From positions 1-64,000 of the forward strand of contig CALJOK010000015.1 in assembly GCA_937981555.1 (NCBI GenBank): a DNA stretch of 64,000 nucleotides, read 5' to 3'. The notes under the pieces were generated by a model. It searched no databases. It was not told where the DNA came from and worked only from the letters and a program-made list of their open reading frames with translations. This DNA comes from an uncultured Saprospiraceae bacterium (lineage in GTDB: Bacteria > Bacteroidota > Bacteroidia > Chitinophagales > Saprospiraceae). The position numbers and the translations under genes are program-made. Position 1 is the stretch's first letter. Each line of letters starts with the position of its first letter. Below, piece by piece: positions 14,632 to 24,961 of this stretch.

Positions 14632-17601
14632 ATGATCCCTAACTTTACTTCCAATTTTATTTTATTTATCAAGAATACTTTAAAAATAAGTGTGTTATTG
14701 TTACTCTTCAACTTACCACAATCCATTCATGCTCAACATTCAGTTGCTAGAGAGTGGAATGAAGCCACCTTATTTGCGATTCGAAATGATTTAGCACGTC
14801 CGACCGTTCATGCAAGAAATCTTTTTCACACTTCAGTTGCGATGTATGATGCTTGGGCAGTTTATGATACTATTGCTCAAACTTATTTGTTGGGAAAAAC
14901 GGTGGATGGTTATGAGTGCCCATTTCTTGGAATAGATACTCCAAGTAATCTTGATTCTGCCAGAAATGAAGCCATTAGCTATGCCGCTTATCGGTTACTT
15001 CGACACCGTTTTCAATTTTCTCCTGGCGCAATTAATTCTTTGCCAATGTTTGACACCCTAATGATGGATATGGGGTATGATATATATTTTGCCAACCAAA
15101 ATTATTCTACTGGAAATCCAGCAGCATTAGGAAATTACATCGCTCAATGTTTGATCAATTTTGGTTTTCAAGATGGTGCAAGGGAACAATTCGGCTATAA
15201 TAATTCTTCCTATCAAGAAGTAAATCCTCCATTGGTTATGGCATTCCCTGGCAATCCAGATATTATAGATCCTAATCGATGGCAACCACTTACGCTTAAC
15301 CTATTTATCGATCAAGCAGGAAATCCAATTCCATTTAATACACCAGATTTTTTATCTCCTGAATGGGGACAAGTTTCTCCTTTTGCATTATCATCTGATG
15401 ATGCAGTAATTTATGAACGAGATGGTTTTGATTATTGGGTCTATCATGATCCAGGGCCACCACCTTACATAGACACCACAACAGTTGGTGGAATTTCAGA
15501 AGAATACAAATGGGGCTTCGGGTTAGTTTCAGTTTGGTCTTCGCATCTCGATCCAAATGATAGTGTGATGGTTGATATATCTCCAGCTTCATTTGGAAAT
15601 ATTCCATTGGCAGATTATCCTACTGACATTGCAGGTTTGCGAGATTTTTATAATTTTATAGATGGTGGAGATCCAAGCACAGGACATGCAATGAATCCAA
15701 ATACAGGTCAACCTTATACTCCTCAAATAGTTCCTCGAGCAGATTATGCAAGAGTATTGGCAGAATTCTGGGCAGATGGTCCTGAATCTGAAACGCCTCC
15801 AGGCCATTGGTTTACTATACTAAACTATGTAAACGATCATCCTGATTTTGAAAAAAAATATAGAGGTCAAGGGCCAATCATTGAGGAATTAGAATGGGAT
15901 GTCAAAGCATATATGATGATGGCAGGAGCAATGCACGATGCAGCAATAACAGCATGGGGAATAAAAGGTTGGTATGATTATCCTCGCCCTGTTTCAGCCA
16001 TTCGATGTATGGCTGAATTTGGACAATGCTCTGATCCAAATTTACCAAGCTATCACCCTGGTGGAATGTTACTTGAACCTGGCTATATTGAATTGGTTGA
16101 TTCGATGGATATGCTTGCAGGTGATTCCCTTCAACATGTAGGAAAAATAAAATTGTATGCTTGGAATGGACCAGATTCAATTCCAGATATTGATACTACT
16201 TATGCAGGTGTAGGTTGGATTCTTGCAGAAAATTGGTTTCCATACCAACGACCAACATTTGTCACGCCTCCTTTTGCTGGATATATTTCGGGACACTCTA
16301 CTTATTCTAGAGCAGCAGCAGATATGATGACTAAGCTAACTGGAGATGAATTTTTTCCAGGAGGAATGGGTGAATTCGAAGCTCCGATGAATGAGTTTTT
16401 AGTTTTTGAAGATGGGCCAAGTGTAGACATTACCTTGCAATGGGCAACCTACAGAGATGCTTCTGATCAGACGAGTCTTTCGAGAATTTGGGGTGGTATT
16501 CATCCTCCGGCAGATGATATCCCAGGTCGATTGATTGGAATTGAAATAGCTAACGATGTTTTTGATTTAGCAGAGTCTATCTTTTTTGTAGATGCTGATA
16601 ATGATGGTTTTTATAATTATGAAGATTGTGATGATAATGATCCAATGGTTAATCCTGATTCACCAGAAGCATGTGATAATATTGATAATAATTGTAATGG
16701 GGAAGTAGACGAAAATCTTCCACTTAATGCCTACTTTATTGATGCAGATGAAGATGGATTTGGTTCGATTGATAGCTTAATTGAAATCTGTAGCGACATG
16801 GTTCCTCCTGGGTTTGCTGGAAATGCTAATGACTGCGATGATACCAATCCTATGATTCATCCAAATTCAATAGAAGTTTGTGATAGCATTGACAATAATT
16901 GTAGCGGAATGATTGACGATGGAATACAATATTACACTTTCTATTTTGATGAAGATGAAGATGGATTTGGTTCGCCAGATTCATTGATGGAAACTTGTAA
17001 TGAAAATCTTCCAATTGGATTTGTCGAAAACAATTTAGATTGCGACGATACCAATGCAATGATTAATCCTGATTCACCAGAGGTGTGTGATAATGTAGAT
17101 AACAATTGTAATGCTTTAGTCGATGATGGACTACCTCAATTCCAATTTTATTTTGATGGGGATCAAGATTCTTTTGGTAATCCTGATAGTACAATTCAAA
17201 CTTGCTTTTTTGAAGCACCTGATGGTTATGTTATGAATAATGATGATTGCGATGATACTAACTTTGACATCAATCCAAACGCCATTGAAATAATTGATAG
17301 CTTAGATAATGATTGTAATGGATTCATTGATGATATTGATTCCAACCAAAACTTAGAAGATGTTTTCCAATTAGAAATCTCTCCAAATCCAGTTTCTCAA
17401 AACTTATTTGTTGAATATAAACATGCTGGAATATTAACCTTCAAAGTAGTTAACGTGGACGGAAAAGTATTGTTAGAAAAAACTCAAGCAAATGCAAACT
17501 CCATTATTTTAAATGTCAACAACTTACCTGCTGCCTTGTACATTTTGCAAATCCAAAATGAAAAAGGACAACAGATGGTACAGCAATTTGTAAAATATTG
17601 A
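14632..17601 (+). CDS. Secreted vanadium-haloperoxidase/PAP2-fold enzyme with MopE-type repeats and T9SS tail
   Basis: 989 residues. The signal peptide ends QSIHAQ at about residue 35. The catalytic domain spans to about residue 650 and carries the complete vanadate/phosphate signature of this fold: K445 and R452-P453 (KGWYDYPRP), S553-G554-H555 (YISGHSTYS) and S617-R618 with H624 and D628 (SRIWGGIHPPADD). This can be a vanadium-dependent haloperoxidase or an acid phosphatase; the sequence alone does not decide. Residues about 655-900 hold four MopE-type putative metal-binding repeats (DADNDGF..., CDNIDNNCNG), the last degenerate (DNDC). The tail (ISPNPVSQNLFVEY onward) is a T9SS sorting domain. 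It is followed by a terminator and appears to be monocistronic. Confidence 0.9.
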   Translation: MIPNFTSNFILFIKNTLKISVLLLLFNLPQSIHAQHSVAREWNEATLFAIRNDLARPTVHARNLFHTSVAMYDAWAVYDTIAQTYLLGKTVDGYECPFLGIDTPSNLDSARNEAISYAAYRLLRHRFQFSPGAINSLPMFDTLMMDMGYDIYFANQNYSTGNPAALGNYIAQCLINFGFQDGAREQFGYNNSSYQEVNPPLVMAFPGNPDIIDPNRWQPLTLNLFIDQAGNPIPFNTPDFLSPEWGQVSPFALSSDDAVIYERDGFDYWVYHDPGPPPYIDTTTVGGISEEYKWGFGLVSVWSSHLDPNDSVMVDISPASFGNIPLADYPTDIAGLRDFYNFIDGGDPSTGHAMNPNTGQPYTPQIVPRADYARVLAEFWADGPESETPPGHWFTILNYVNDHPDFEKKYRGQGPIIEELEWDVKAYMMMAGAMHDAAITAWGIKGWYDYPRPVSAIRCMAEFGQCSDPNLPSYHPGGMLLEPGYIELVDSMDMLAGDSLQHVGKIKLYAWNGPDSIPDIDTTYAGVGWILAENWFPYQRPTFVTPPFAGYISGHSTYSRAAADMMTKLTGDEFFPGGMGEFEAPMNEFLVFEDGPSVDITLQWATYRDASDQTSLSRIWGGIHPPADDIPGRLIGIEIANDVFDLAESIFFVDADNDGFYNYEDCDDNDPMVNPDSPEACDNIDNNCNGEVDENLPLNAYFIDADEDGFGSIDSLIEICSDMVPPGFAGNANDCDDTNPMIHPNSIEVCDSIDNNCSGMIDDGIQYYTFYFDEDEDGFGSPDSLMETCNENLPIGFVENNLDCDDTNAMINPDSPEVCDNVDNNCNALVDDGLPQFQFYFDGDQDSFGNPDSTIQTCFFEAPDGYVMNNDDCDDTNFDINPNAIEIIDSLDNDCNGFIDDIDSNQNLEDVFQLEISPNPVSQNLFVEYKHAGILTFKVVNVDGKVLLEKTQANANSIILNVNNLPAALYILQIQNEKGQQMVQQFVKY

Positions 17602-17616
17602 TAAAAATAAATAGCT

Positions 17617-17665
17617 AATCATGGGGCATTTTAATAGATGCTCCATGATTTATTTTTAGTTTTTT
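17617..17665 (+). terminator. Intrinsic terminator of the haloperoxidase-like gene
   Basis: AATCATGGGGCAT / ATGCTCCATGATT (17617-17629 and 17638-17650, one wobble) with an 8-nt loop and a T-rich tail interrupted by AG. Confidence 0.8.
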
Positions 17666-17769
17666 TTTATAAAAAAAAACTTCCCCCCTCTCCTACTTTT
17701 GACTCTTTTCCAAACCCAGTTAAAATGAATTAAATATTCCAACCAATTACAAAAACTCATCAAATCCTA

Positions 17770-17800
17770 ATTTAAAATACTGACAGTCAGTATTTTAAAT
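17770..17800. promoter_or_regulatory. Perfect palindrome, candidate operator of a TetR-type regulator
   Basis: Two perfect 14-base arms (17770-17783 and 17787-17800) surround a CAG centre. The core TACTGACAGTCAGTA has the form of many TetR-family operators. It is too AT-rich at its ends and lacks a U-run for a good terminator. It lies about 285 bases before the membrane-protein gene at 18085, in a 480-base gap that holds no other gene. No TetR gene is in the window. Confidence 0.45.
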
Positions 17801-18084
17801 ATTAAAAATGTTACTTTTTTAATATTCCTCGTCTAAATGATTGTTATTCGGTTTTTGTTTACTTACCATTCTTGTTTTACTAATCACATTTTGATTTTTT
17901 AGATTATCTCACCAGCAGAATTCTCTAGACCACAGAAGAAGGAAGAAGAAGATCACCGGTCAATTTTTATTTTATTAAGATTTATTTTTAGGAAATTTTA
18001 ATTACATAAATGTATTAGCGCAAGCATTATACATTTATGAATTTCTTTTTCTTAAAATCATAAATCAACAAATTTTTATTTTTT

Positions 18085-19251
18085 ATGAAAAAGCAAGTAA
18101 AGCTTACTGCAACAGAAACCTCAGCAACTAATCGAGATTTCTACAACTTGTTTCGACCTATCGCACCTAGTTTAGACATTATTGGAAAAGTAGCGCAGGT
18201 CATTAGTGCCATCACCGAAGCGATTACGATTTGGCACATCACTCAAACTGAAATGGCGGGTTACTCAAAAGGAGTTGCTATTTTTGTTTCCCTTTTAGCC
18301 ATGCTTTTGGTCGTTTCGATTTTAGAATTGGGCGGTCGAAAATTTTTACAAGTGGTGACTCGAGCACTCGTTTGGAAGCGATTAAAAAACACTTGGTACA
18401 TTCTATTATTTGCCATCGTTAGTTTAATTACGATTGGAATGGGAGTCCTTTCTTTTCGATTATCGACCAATGGAATTCAACATGCATTTATTTCAAATGT
18501 ACCGGTGACTATTGACATTGATGATTCGAAAATCAAAACTGATTACCGAACTGACAGAGCTACAGTTGCTGCAGAGTTTGATCAAGAATGGGAAATGATA
18601 AAAGAAAATCATCAAGATGTTGTCGCAAGTGCTGCTGAAAATTATGACGCACAAATTGCTGCACTCACCTTGAAGGAAAGTTCTTTTGAACAAAAATATC
18701 GCTCAGGTGCAAAATGGGCAAAAGGTCATGCAGATAAATATCGTAAGCAAGGCTCACAACTTTTATCTAAAAAGACCAACGCTATTGCCGCACTAAAATC
18801 TGATCAAACTAAAAAATTAGAAGATTGGAGAAAACGAAAAAACAATGCAATTGCAAGTGAAAAATCAGATATGAAATCGACTATCGCAATGGCAACTGCT
18901 AAGCAAGACAAAGTCATTTCTTCGAAGCTGACGACTGCGACTTTTTGGGGAGCATTGTTTTCATGGTTAGTTGGTTTTAGTGTCGTACTCGCATTTATTT
19001 GTATTGTGACGGTGGAGGTATACCGACGTGGAAGCGGTATCCAAGTGGAGTACGAAGAGGAAGATCAAGATCCAAGTATTTTAGAAATGTTTTGGAATGG
19101 GATGACAATGAGATTTGATAACTTCTTCCGAGTGCGAGCAGAACGATTTGCGAATATTTCTAGACCTGACTCGACGCAGCGTTCAATTGGATTTAATTAT
19201 CCGAGGCCGACGATGGGGAATGAGTTTGGGGATGATTTGCCGGAAGGGTAA
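18085..19251 (+). CDS. Membrane protein with a long soluble coiled-coil domain, unknown function
   Basis: 388 residues with no signal peptide. Hydrophobic segments at about 62-80 (AIFVSLLAMLLVVSILEL) and 102-125 (WYILLFAIVSLITIGMGVLSF), then a Lys/Ala/Glu/Gln-rich region of about 150-285 that should form a coiled coil, then a third segment at about 290-315 (FWGALFSWLVGFSVVLAFICIV). The basic VYRRG after it suggests a cytoplasmic C-terminal tail of about 70 residues, which ends acidic. No family recognised. Its 3' end is the parent of a decayed copy at 24962-25155, so the gene marks one edge of the segmental duplication here. A bidirectional terminator follows. Confidence 0.8.
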   Translation: MKKQVKLTATETSATNRDFYNLFRPIAPSLDIIGKVAQVISAITEAITIWHITQTEMAGYSKGVAIFVSLLAMLLVVSILELGGRKFLQVVTRALVWKRLKNTWYILLFAIVSLITIGMGVLSFRLSTNGIQHAFISNVPVTIDIDDSKIKTDYRTDRATVAAEFDQEWEMIKENHQDVVASAAENYDAQIAALTLKESSFEQKYRSGAKWAKGHADKYRKQGSQLLSKKTNAIAALKSDQTKKLEDWRKRKNNAIASEKSDMKSTIAMATAKQDKVISSKLTTATFWGALFSWLVGFSVVLAFICIVTVEVYRRGSGIQVEYEEEDQDPSILEMFWNGMTMRFDNFFRVRAERFANISRPDSTQRSIGFNYPRPTMGNEFGDDLPEG

Positions 19252-19377
19252 CTTTTTGAATACCCAACACTCAACAAGGAATGTCCAATTTCCAACGTCA
19301 GTAAATTGAAGCCTTTTTTGTATCATTGGATATTGGCTATTCCTTAGCGAAGCGTTCGATCTTGAATATTCGAAAAA

Positions 19378-19413
19378 CCCCTCGACCATTATTATGGTTG
19401 AGGGATTTTTTTT
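19378..19413. terminator. Bidirectional terminator between convergent genes
   Basis: CCCTCGACCAT / ATGGTTGAGGG (about 19379-19389 and 19394-19404, one wobble) with eight T on the right and AAAAA on the left. It can end the membrane-protein gene and the phosphatase gene on the other strand. Related hairpins recur at 25285-25310 and 27405-27432. Confidence 0.85.
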
Positions 19414-19489
19414 GCTCTAAAAAACATATTAAAAGTTTCGACTAAAAAAAAATGTCAAATCTTAAATATGTTATAGCTCGTCAGAAAAC

Positions 19490-22400
19490 TTATTTGCTGA
19501 TGACCACCTTTTCTAAGAAATGGTTTTCTCCTTCCATTACTCGAAGGAAGTACAAACCATCTGGCATTTTACTTAAGTCCATTTGAAATTCATTATGACC
19601 TTTAACCATTTGGATCGTTTGAGCAACTACCTTTCTTCCGTTTAAGTCTATTAATTCAACATAGGTAGTTTGGCCATTATGCATTTCGTAATGAATAATT
19701 AATTGATTTCTAACAGGATTAGGAAAAAAGTGCAACGTATTTTTTCCCTGCGCATCATCTAACTTTATTAGTTCTTTACTTTTGGCAACAAAATGTCTGT
19801 CTTCATTACTTGGAATTACAAAATTACTTGAATTCGCAGTATTACATCCTGAAATAGCAACATCATCAATGTAGACTTGATCACCATTATTAGAAGCATC
19901 ACAACGAAAACGCAAAACAGTATTAGCAGAAAAAGTTCCGGCAATAATTACTTGATCTGACTCGAATTGATCATTATTAAATTCATCACCTAAATTCCAT
20001 TCTTCAATAGTGGAGAAAGAACTACCTCCATTTGTAGAGATTTGTAACCAGAAATCTTCATTGGAGTTATCAAAACTTCTAACGTAATAAGAGAAGTCAA
20101 TTGTCAATTCTTCAAAGTTCGATAAATCCAAAACATCAGTTGTCATGACAGAAGAACTACTATTGTCTCTCAAACGGATGCTGTAATTACCTGTACTTGC
20201 ATAAGGGGAATCATTAATACTTCTTCTAGAATCTGAACCACCATCATTCCAAATTCCCCAATCTGATTCAAATCCAGAATTATCAATTGTTCCGTAAATA
20301 CATCCCACCGTTGGTTCACCTAAACAGACACAACTGTTATCGTAAATGTCATTAATGGTATTTGGGTCGCTATCATCACAAGTGGCTCCGATATAAATAT
20401 TTGGATCTGTATCATCGCAATCTGTATTATCTGAAACATAACCTGTAGGAATTGAACAGGCTTGTATTGAATTATTCGGATCGCCAAATCCATCGCTATC
20501 TGTATCTGCAAAATAAGTATTGCTTAATCCCTCATCTATCTGGCCATCACAATTATTATCTACACCATCGCAAATTTCCGTCGCACTTGGATTAACACTT
20601 ACATTGCTATCATCGCAATCTGTATTATCTGAAATATAACCCGCAGGAACGGAACAGGCCTCTATTGAATTATTCGGATCGCCAAATCCATCGCTATCTG
20701 TATCTGCAAAATAGGAAATCATTACTCCTTCATCTATCTGGCCATCGCAATTATTATCTAGTCCATCGCAAATTTCTATCGCACCAGAGTTTATAGTTGA
20801 ATTGGTATCATCACAATCAACATTAGAACAAAAACCATCATTATCCACATCCCAGAATGGTTCACATGGACTTGAGGTGGTATTACAACCTGAAATAGTA
20901 ACATCATCAATATAGACTAGATCATTATTATTAGAGGCATCACAACGAAAACGTAGAACAGTATTAGTAGAAAAGGTTCCGGTAAGAACTACTTGATCTG
21001 ACTTGAATTGATCATTATTAAATTCATCACCTAAATTCCATTCTTCAACAGTTGAGAATGAACTACCTCCATTTGTAGAGATTTGTAACCAGAAATCTTC
21101 ATTGGAACTATCAAAGCTACTAACGTAATAGGAGAAATCAATTGTCAATTCTTCAAAGTCAGATAAATTCAAAACATCAGTTGTCATGACAGAAGAATTA
21201 CTATTGTCACTCAAACGGATGCAGTAATTACCTGTACTCGCATAAGGGGAATCATTAATATTTCTTCTAGAATCTGAACCACCATCATTCCAAATCCCCC
21301 AACCTGATTCAAATCCAGAGTTGTCAATTGTTTCGTAAGTACATCCCACCGGCAACTCGCCTACACAAACACAACTGTTACTGTAAATGTCATTAATAGT
21401 ATTTGGATTGCTATCATCACATGTGGCTCCAATATAAATATTGGGATCGGTATCATTGCAATCTGTATTATTGGAAACATAACCCGTAGGAACTGAACAG
21501 GCCTGAATTGAATTACTTGGATGGCCAAAACCATCGCTATCTGTATCTGCAAAATAGGTATCCCCTGCCCCCTCATCTATCTGTCCATTACAATTATTGT
21601 CTATCCCATCACAGATTTCCGTGGCACTAGGATAAACACTTCCATTGGTATCATCACAATCAACATCAGAACAAAAACCATCATTGTCCACATCGAAAAA
21701 TGGCTCACACGAATTTATTCCAAAAGAAAAAGTAACATAAAGAATCGCTGCATTACCAGTACTTCCATCATAAGAATCAGCAGTCCTTGTTCCTACACCA
21801 GAAATGATAAAACCCATAGAATTATTCTCCACCCATCCTGAACGATCTACAATTTCTTGTATCACAGTACTCAAATCAGGAGTTTGCTGATTTATTCCAG
21901 CCTCTCCTATTGAAGACCATGCTAGTGGTATCCAACTGACGGAAGCAGCAGTAGTTGGTCGGGAAGTAAGGTTGAAAGCCGATGAGGTAAAAGATAAAGA
22001 GTTATCAGTATCTTCTCCATGAATCGTCAAGTTGGTAAACACAGAATAGGTTTCATCGGTAGTAAATTGAATATAAGCATTTGTGATTATTGCACCTGTA
22101 GGAATATTTAAACCATTAAATACCAGACCTACTGTTTGAGCATCTTGACCATCCTCCACCAACTCTAAATCACTACTCGTGAGTATCATATCACCTGACG
22201 ATTCTTCTGCATCATCATCTCCATCATTTATTTGAATCGCTATACTCGTAGTTGGGTTATTATCAATTGTAATTGAAATTTCTTTGGAACTTGAATTCCC
22301 TTCATTATCCGTCGCGGTTGCTTTTAACAAATAACTTCCATAAGATGGTGGTGTCCAACTAAATGAATAAGGCGTAACTACATCTATTCCTATTGAAACT

Positions 22401-23830
22401 CCATTTACAAAATATTCAATCTGGGCGATATTCCCATTATTATCGAATGCATCGACATTTAATGCGATCGAATTTAAGTTTATAAAAATATTTCCATTAC
22501 TAGGATTTGTCCAATTGATCACAGGTTGTCCATTTTGAACCAAGGTCAAAGAATCTTCCACTACACCATTTTCATTTAAGAATTTCACATCCATCTGACT
22601 GCCATCTACTTCCAAAATAGTCGATCCCACTTGATCCTTCGAAAAATACATAACTGGGTGATTTCCTACCGGAGATGATCCGCCCGCAGAACCAGTTACA
22701 ACGTAAACCGTACCTTCTACACTAGTATTTTGTTGGTATGCACCAGTTCCATTTAATTGTCCACTTCCTCCATCTATATCATGAAGAACTGGATCATAAG
22801 TATTGGAAAATCCATAATGCCCATTGATTAACTTGGAACGTTCGTAAGCATGACTATGCCCCGAAAGAACTAAATCGACTCCATAAGATTCACAAATCGG
22901 TAATACATTTTCCCTCATCTCAATCATACGTTCTTCACTTGTATCATCAGAATCGTGTGATCCTTTTGAATAAGGAGGATGATGAAACATAACTATAATC
23001 CATTCCTGTGTCGTTGCTGCCAAATCATTTTCCAACCAAGTCAACATAGGGCTACCTGTATTTCTATTTTCATCATGAGAATCTAAAGAAACGATATGGA
23101 TATTGGCATAATCAAAAGAATAATATTTCTCTGTGTTAGAAGCTAAACCTCCTGCTTCTCCACTTGTTGGAAAAGAAAAAATATCATAATAAGCATTGTT
23201 AAGTCCTGAGCCAAAATAATCATGATTCCCTGGACATGACCACGATATGGAGTTTTTCAACTTATCAGGATATACATCAAAAAATGCAGTTTGGTACTCA
23301 TTATCAAATCCATCATCATATGCATTGTCTCCTAGCAACAAGACCATGTCGGTATGATTGTTTCCAATGTAATTATAATAAGCATCACGAACCAACTGTT
23401 GTTCATTATTTGCAGTTCCACAATCTCCTAGTATCCATGCCGTTACGGATTGAGAGGAACCTATTATTGGTGCAGTTTTAAAATAATGACTTGCATCGCC
23501 ATTTCCTCCTTCCATCTGTCCACCGCTATCTCCTATTGCATAGTAATAAATCGTATTAGCAACCAATCCAGAAACAGTAACCTGATGATCCGTTTGGGAA
23601 CCGCTGATCACTACAGTTTGGTTTAAATTATTGACATCAGTTCCATACCAAACTTGGCTATCGGTGCTATTCGACGTACGCCATTTGACTATCGTGCTCG
23701 TTGATGTCCCACTTTGCAAATATGGGCCACGTATCACCGTAGAAGTCTGAGAAAAGGAATTAAAAGAAAAGAATAAAGCAACTGCAAATACAATTGTCAT
23801 TTTGAAAAAATAGAAGTTTGGGTTTTTCAT
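19490..23830 (-). CDS. Secreted purple-acid-phosphatase-like metallophosphoesterase with MopE-type repeats and T9SS tail (short paralogue)
   Basis: 1446 residues from the ATG at 23830, chosen because a signal peptide (FFSFNSFSQ) follows at once; an upstream ATG at 23908 would overlap the TPR gene. Order: PAP-type N-terminal fibronectin-like domain (about 30-125, RGPYLQSG), calcineurin-like phosphoesterase with all metal motifs (GDCGT about 130, GDNAYD about 167, GNHDYFG about 200, HHPPY about 281, GHSHAYERS about 325), an Ig-like domain (about 445-527), a DDAEE beta module (530-703), one MopE repeat with cap, a MAM-like domain (827-984), two MopE repeats with cap, a second MAM-like domain (1174-1330) and a T9SS tail (HFFPNPVRNQL). 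Likely a surface or secreted phosphatase or phosphodiesterase. It lies 61 bases behind the TPR gene, probably as one operon. Confidence 0.9.
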   Translation of the reverse strand: MKNPNFYFFKMTIVFAVALFFSFNSFSQTSTVIRGPYLQSGTSTSTIVKWRTSNSTDSQVWYGTDVNNLNQTVVISGSQTDHQVTVSGLVANTIYYYAIGDSGGQMEGGNGDASHYFKTAPIIGSSQSVTAWILGDCGTANNEQQLVRDAYYNYIGNNHTDMVLLLGDNAYDDGFDNEYQTAFFDVYPDKLKNSISWSCPGNHDYFGSGLNNAYYDIFSFPTSGEAGGLASNTEKYYSFDYANIHIVSLDSHDENRNTGSPMLTWLENDLAATTQEWIIVMFHHPPYSKGSHDSDDTSEERMIEMRENVLPICESYGVDLVLSGHSHAYERSKLINGHYGFSNTYDPVLHDIDGGSGQLNGTGAYQQNTSVEGTVYVVTGSAGGSSPVGNHPVMYFSKDQVGSTILEVDGSQMDVKFLNENGVVEDSLTLVQNGQPVINWTNPSNGNIFINLNSIALNVDAFDNNGNIAQIEYFVNGVSIGIDVVTPYSFSWTPPSYGSYLLKATATDNEGNSSSKEISITIDNNPTTSIAIQINDGDDDAEESSGDMILTSSDLELVEDGQDAQTVGLVFNGLNIPTGAIITNAYIQFTTDETYSVFTNLTIHGEDTDNSLSFTSSAFNLTSRPTTAASVSWIPLAWSSIGEAGINQQTPDLSTVIQEIVDRSGWVENNSMGFIISGVGTRTADSYDGSTGNAAILYVTFSFGINSCEPFFDVDNDGFCSDVDCDDTNGSVYPSATEICDGIDNNCNGQIDEGAGDTYFADTDSDGFGHPSNSIQACSVPTGYVSNNTDCNDTDPNIYIGATCDDSNPNTINDIYSNSCVCVGELPVGCTYETIDNSGFESGWGIWNDGGSDSRRNINDSPYASTGNYCIRLSDNSNSSVMTTDVLNLSDFEELTIDFSYYVSSFDSSNEDFWLQISTNGGSSFSTVEEWNLGDEFNNDQFKSDQVVLTGTFSTNTVLRFRCDASNNNDLVYIDDVTISGCNTTSSPCEPFWDVDNDGFCSNVDCDDTNSTINSGAIEICDGLDNNCDGQIDEGVMISYFADTDSDGFGDPNNSIEACSVPAGYISDNTDCDDSNVSVNPSATEICDGVDNNCDGQIDEGLSNTYFADTDSDGFGDPNNSIQACSIPTGYVSDNTDCDDTDPNIYIGATCDDSDPNTINDIYDNSCVCLGEPTVGCIYGTIDNSGFESDWGIWNDGGSDSRRSINDSPYASTGNYSIRLRDNSSSSVMTTDVLDLSNFEELTIDFSYYVRSFDNSNEDFWLQISTNGGSSFSTIEEWNLGDEFNNDQFESDQVIIAGTFSANTVLRFRCDASNNGDQVYIDDVAISGCNTANSSNFVIPSNEDRHFVAKSKELIKLDDAQGKNTLHFFPNPVRNQLIIHYEMHNGQTTYVELIDLNGRKVVAQTIQMVKGHNEFQMDLSKMPDGLYFLRVMEGENHFLEKVVISK

Positions 23831-23891
23831 TATCAAGGAGGTTAAGGGTATTATTAAGAATGAAATATTAGGTTTTTTATCTAGTATTTTT

Positions 23892-24752
23892 TTAATTTGA
23901 AAGTTCATTAATTCGTTGTAGCGAATACACTTCGAGTTCGATTATTTTGGAAGTCATCTGTATTCGTTTTGGAAGTTTATTAATGGCTTCTAAAGTTGCA
24001 TCATAATGAATTTTGGCGAGGTCGGTTTTCCCACCTTTTTCATAAATTGTTGCTTTCTGAAATAGCCATTTTTCTTTTCTCTGAAAATGTTCCATAATTT
24101 TATCAATCGTCAAAATGGCATTTTCGTACTGTTTACTTTGGACATACAAGTCCACTTCTTTTGATTTCAAAACTATATCAAAACCAAACTTCTCCTCTCC
24201 TTTTTTCAGCCAACTTAAAGCCTCTGAAATATTCGAATCATCAGTCATGAGTACTGCTTCAGAAATAGAAATAAAATGAGAAGGATTCGGTTCCGTTATA
24301 TTAGTCAAAGCATTTTCTAAATCCTTTTGACACAAATCAGGCTGCCTCATTTGTTGGTAGATTTTTGCTCTTGCGATAAGTGCAATCGAATGGTTAGCAT
24401 GATTTTTTAAAAATAAATTGATGTATGGAAGAGCAGCATTGGCTTCATTATTATCTACGAGTAATTGAGCTAATAATAAATCTGTGATAAGAAGGTTATT
24501 ATCTAAATTCCGAGCATTGAAATAATCTTGCTTTGCTTTTTTAGGTTCTTTGTGTTGGTTATAGAGTTGTCCCCTTTTCAAATATAAATTAGCGTTACTT
24601 GAATTCTTTTCGATCCGTTTTGAAATACGTTCAATCTGAAGATCTAGATCACCATGGGCGGAAAGAGAAGTGTTAAGAAATAGACATAGATAAAATAACA
24701 ACAAAATTGTTTTTTTAATACCTACTGAATTACTACTAAGAAATAGATTCAT
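23892..24752 (-). CDS. Secreted TPR protein paired with the phosphatase (copy 1)
   Basis: 286 residues. A hydrophobic leader (TILLLFYLCLFLNTSLSA) is followed by about five tetratricopeptide-like helical pairs, the clearest being NANLYLKRGQLYNQHKEPKKAKQDY, YINLFLKNHANHSIALIARAK and KWLFQKATIYEKGGKTDLAKIHY in sequence. TPR proteins act as protein-protein scaffolds; here it should be exported to the periplasm or outer membrane. It precedes the phosphatase gene in the same direction, and the same pair recurs at 27513-40934, which supports a joint role, perhaps in folding, export or holding of the phosphatase. No catalytic motif. Confidence 0.85.
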   Translation of the reverse strand: MNLFLSSNSVGIKKTILLLFYLCLFLNTSLSAHGDLDLQIERISKRIEKNSSNANLYLKRGQLYNQHKEPKKAKQDYFNARNLDNNLLITDLLLAQLLVDNNEANAALPYINLFLKNHANHSIALIARAKIYQQMRQPDLCQKDLENALTNITEPNPSHFISISEAVLMTDDSNISEALSWLKKGEEKFGFDIVLKSKEVDLYVQSKQYENAILTIDKIMEHFQRKEKWLFQKATIYEKGGKTDLAKIHYDATLEAINKLPKRIQMTSKIIELEVYSLQRINELSN

Positions 24753-24961
24753 TGGGTGGAGTGTTCCGTTTTATTATTAATTGTTTGGGTTTAGAACTTA
24801 TTCGTTCTTTTAAACATAAGAACAATTTACATGTATTTTATCAGAAAACCTTTCTACACACTACATAAAATAAATCTCTTTTTTAGGAGTGATTTATTAA
24901 TTTAAAAAGTTTACCGTATCGTTATTAACGAATTTACGCAAGGTTCACTAGTAAAAGTAAT

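Noticed and set aside
19490-23908. Start of the short phosphatase at 23908
   Set aside because: It would overlap the TPR gene and put 26 extra residues before a normal signal peptide; the ATG at 23830 matches the paralogue.
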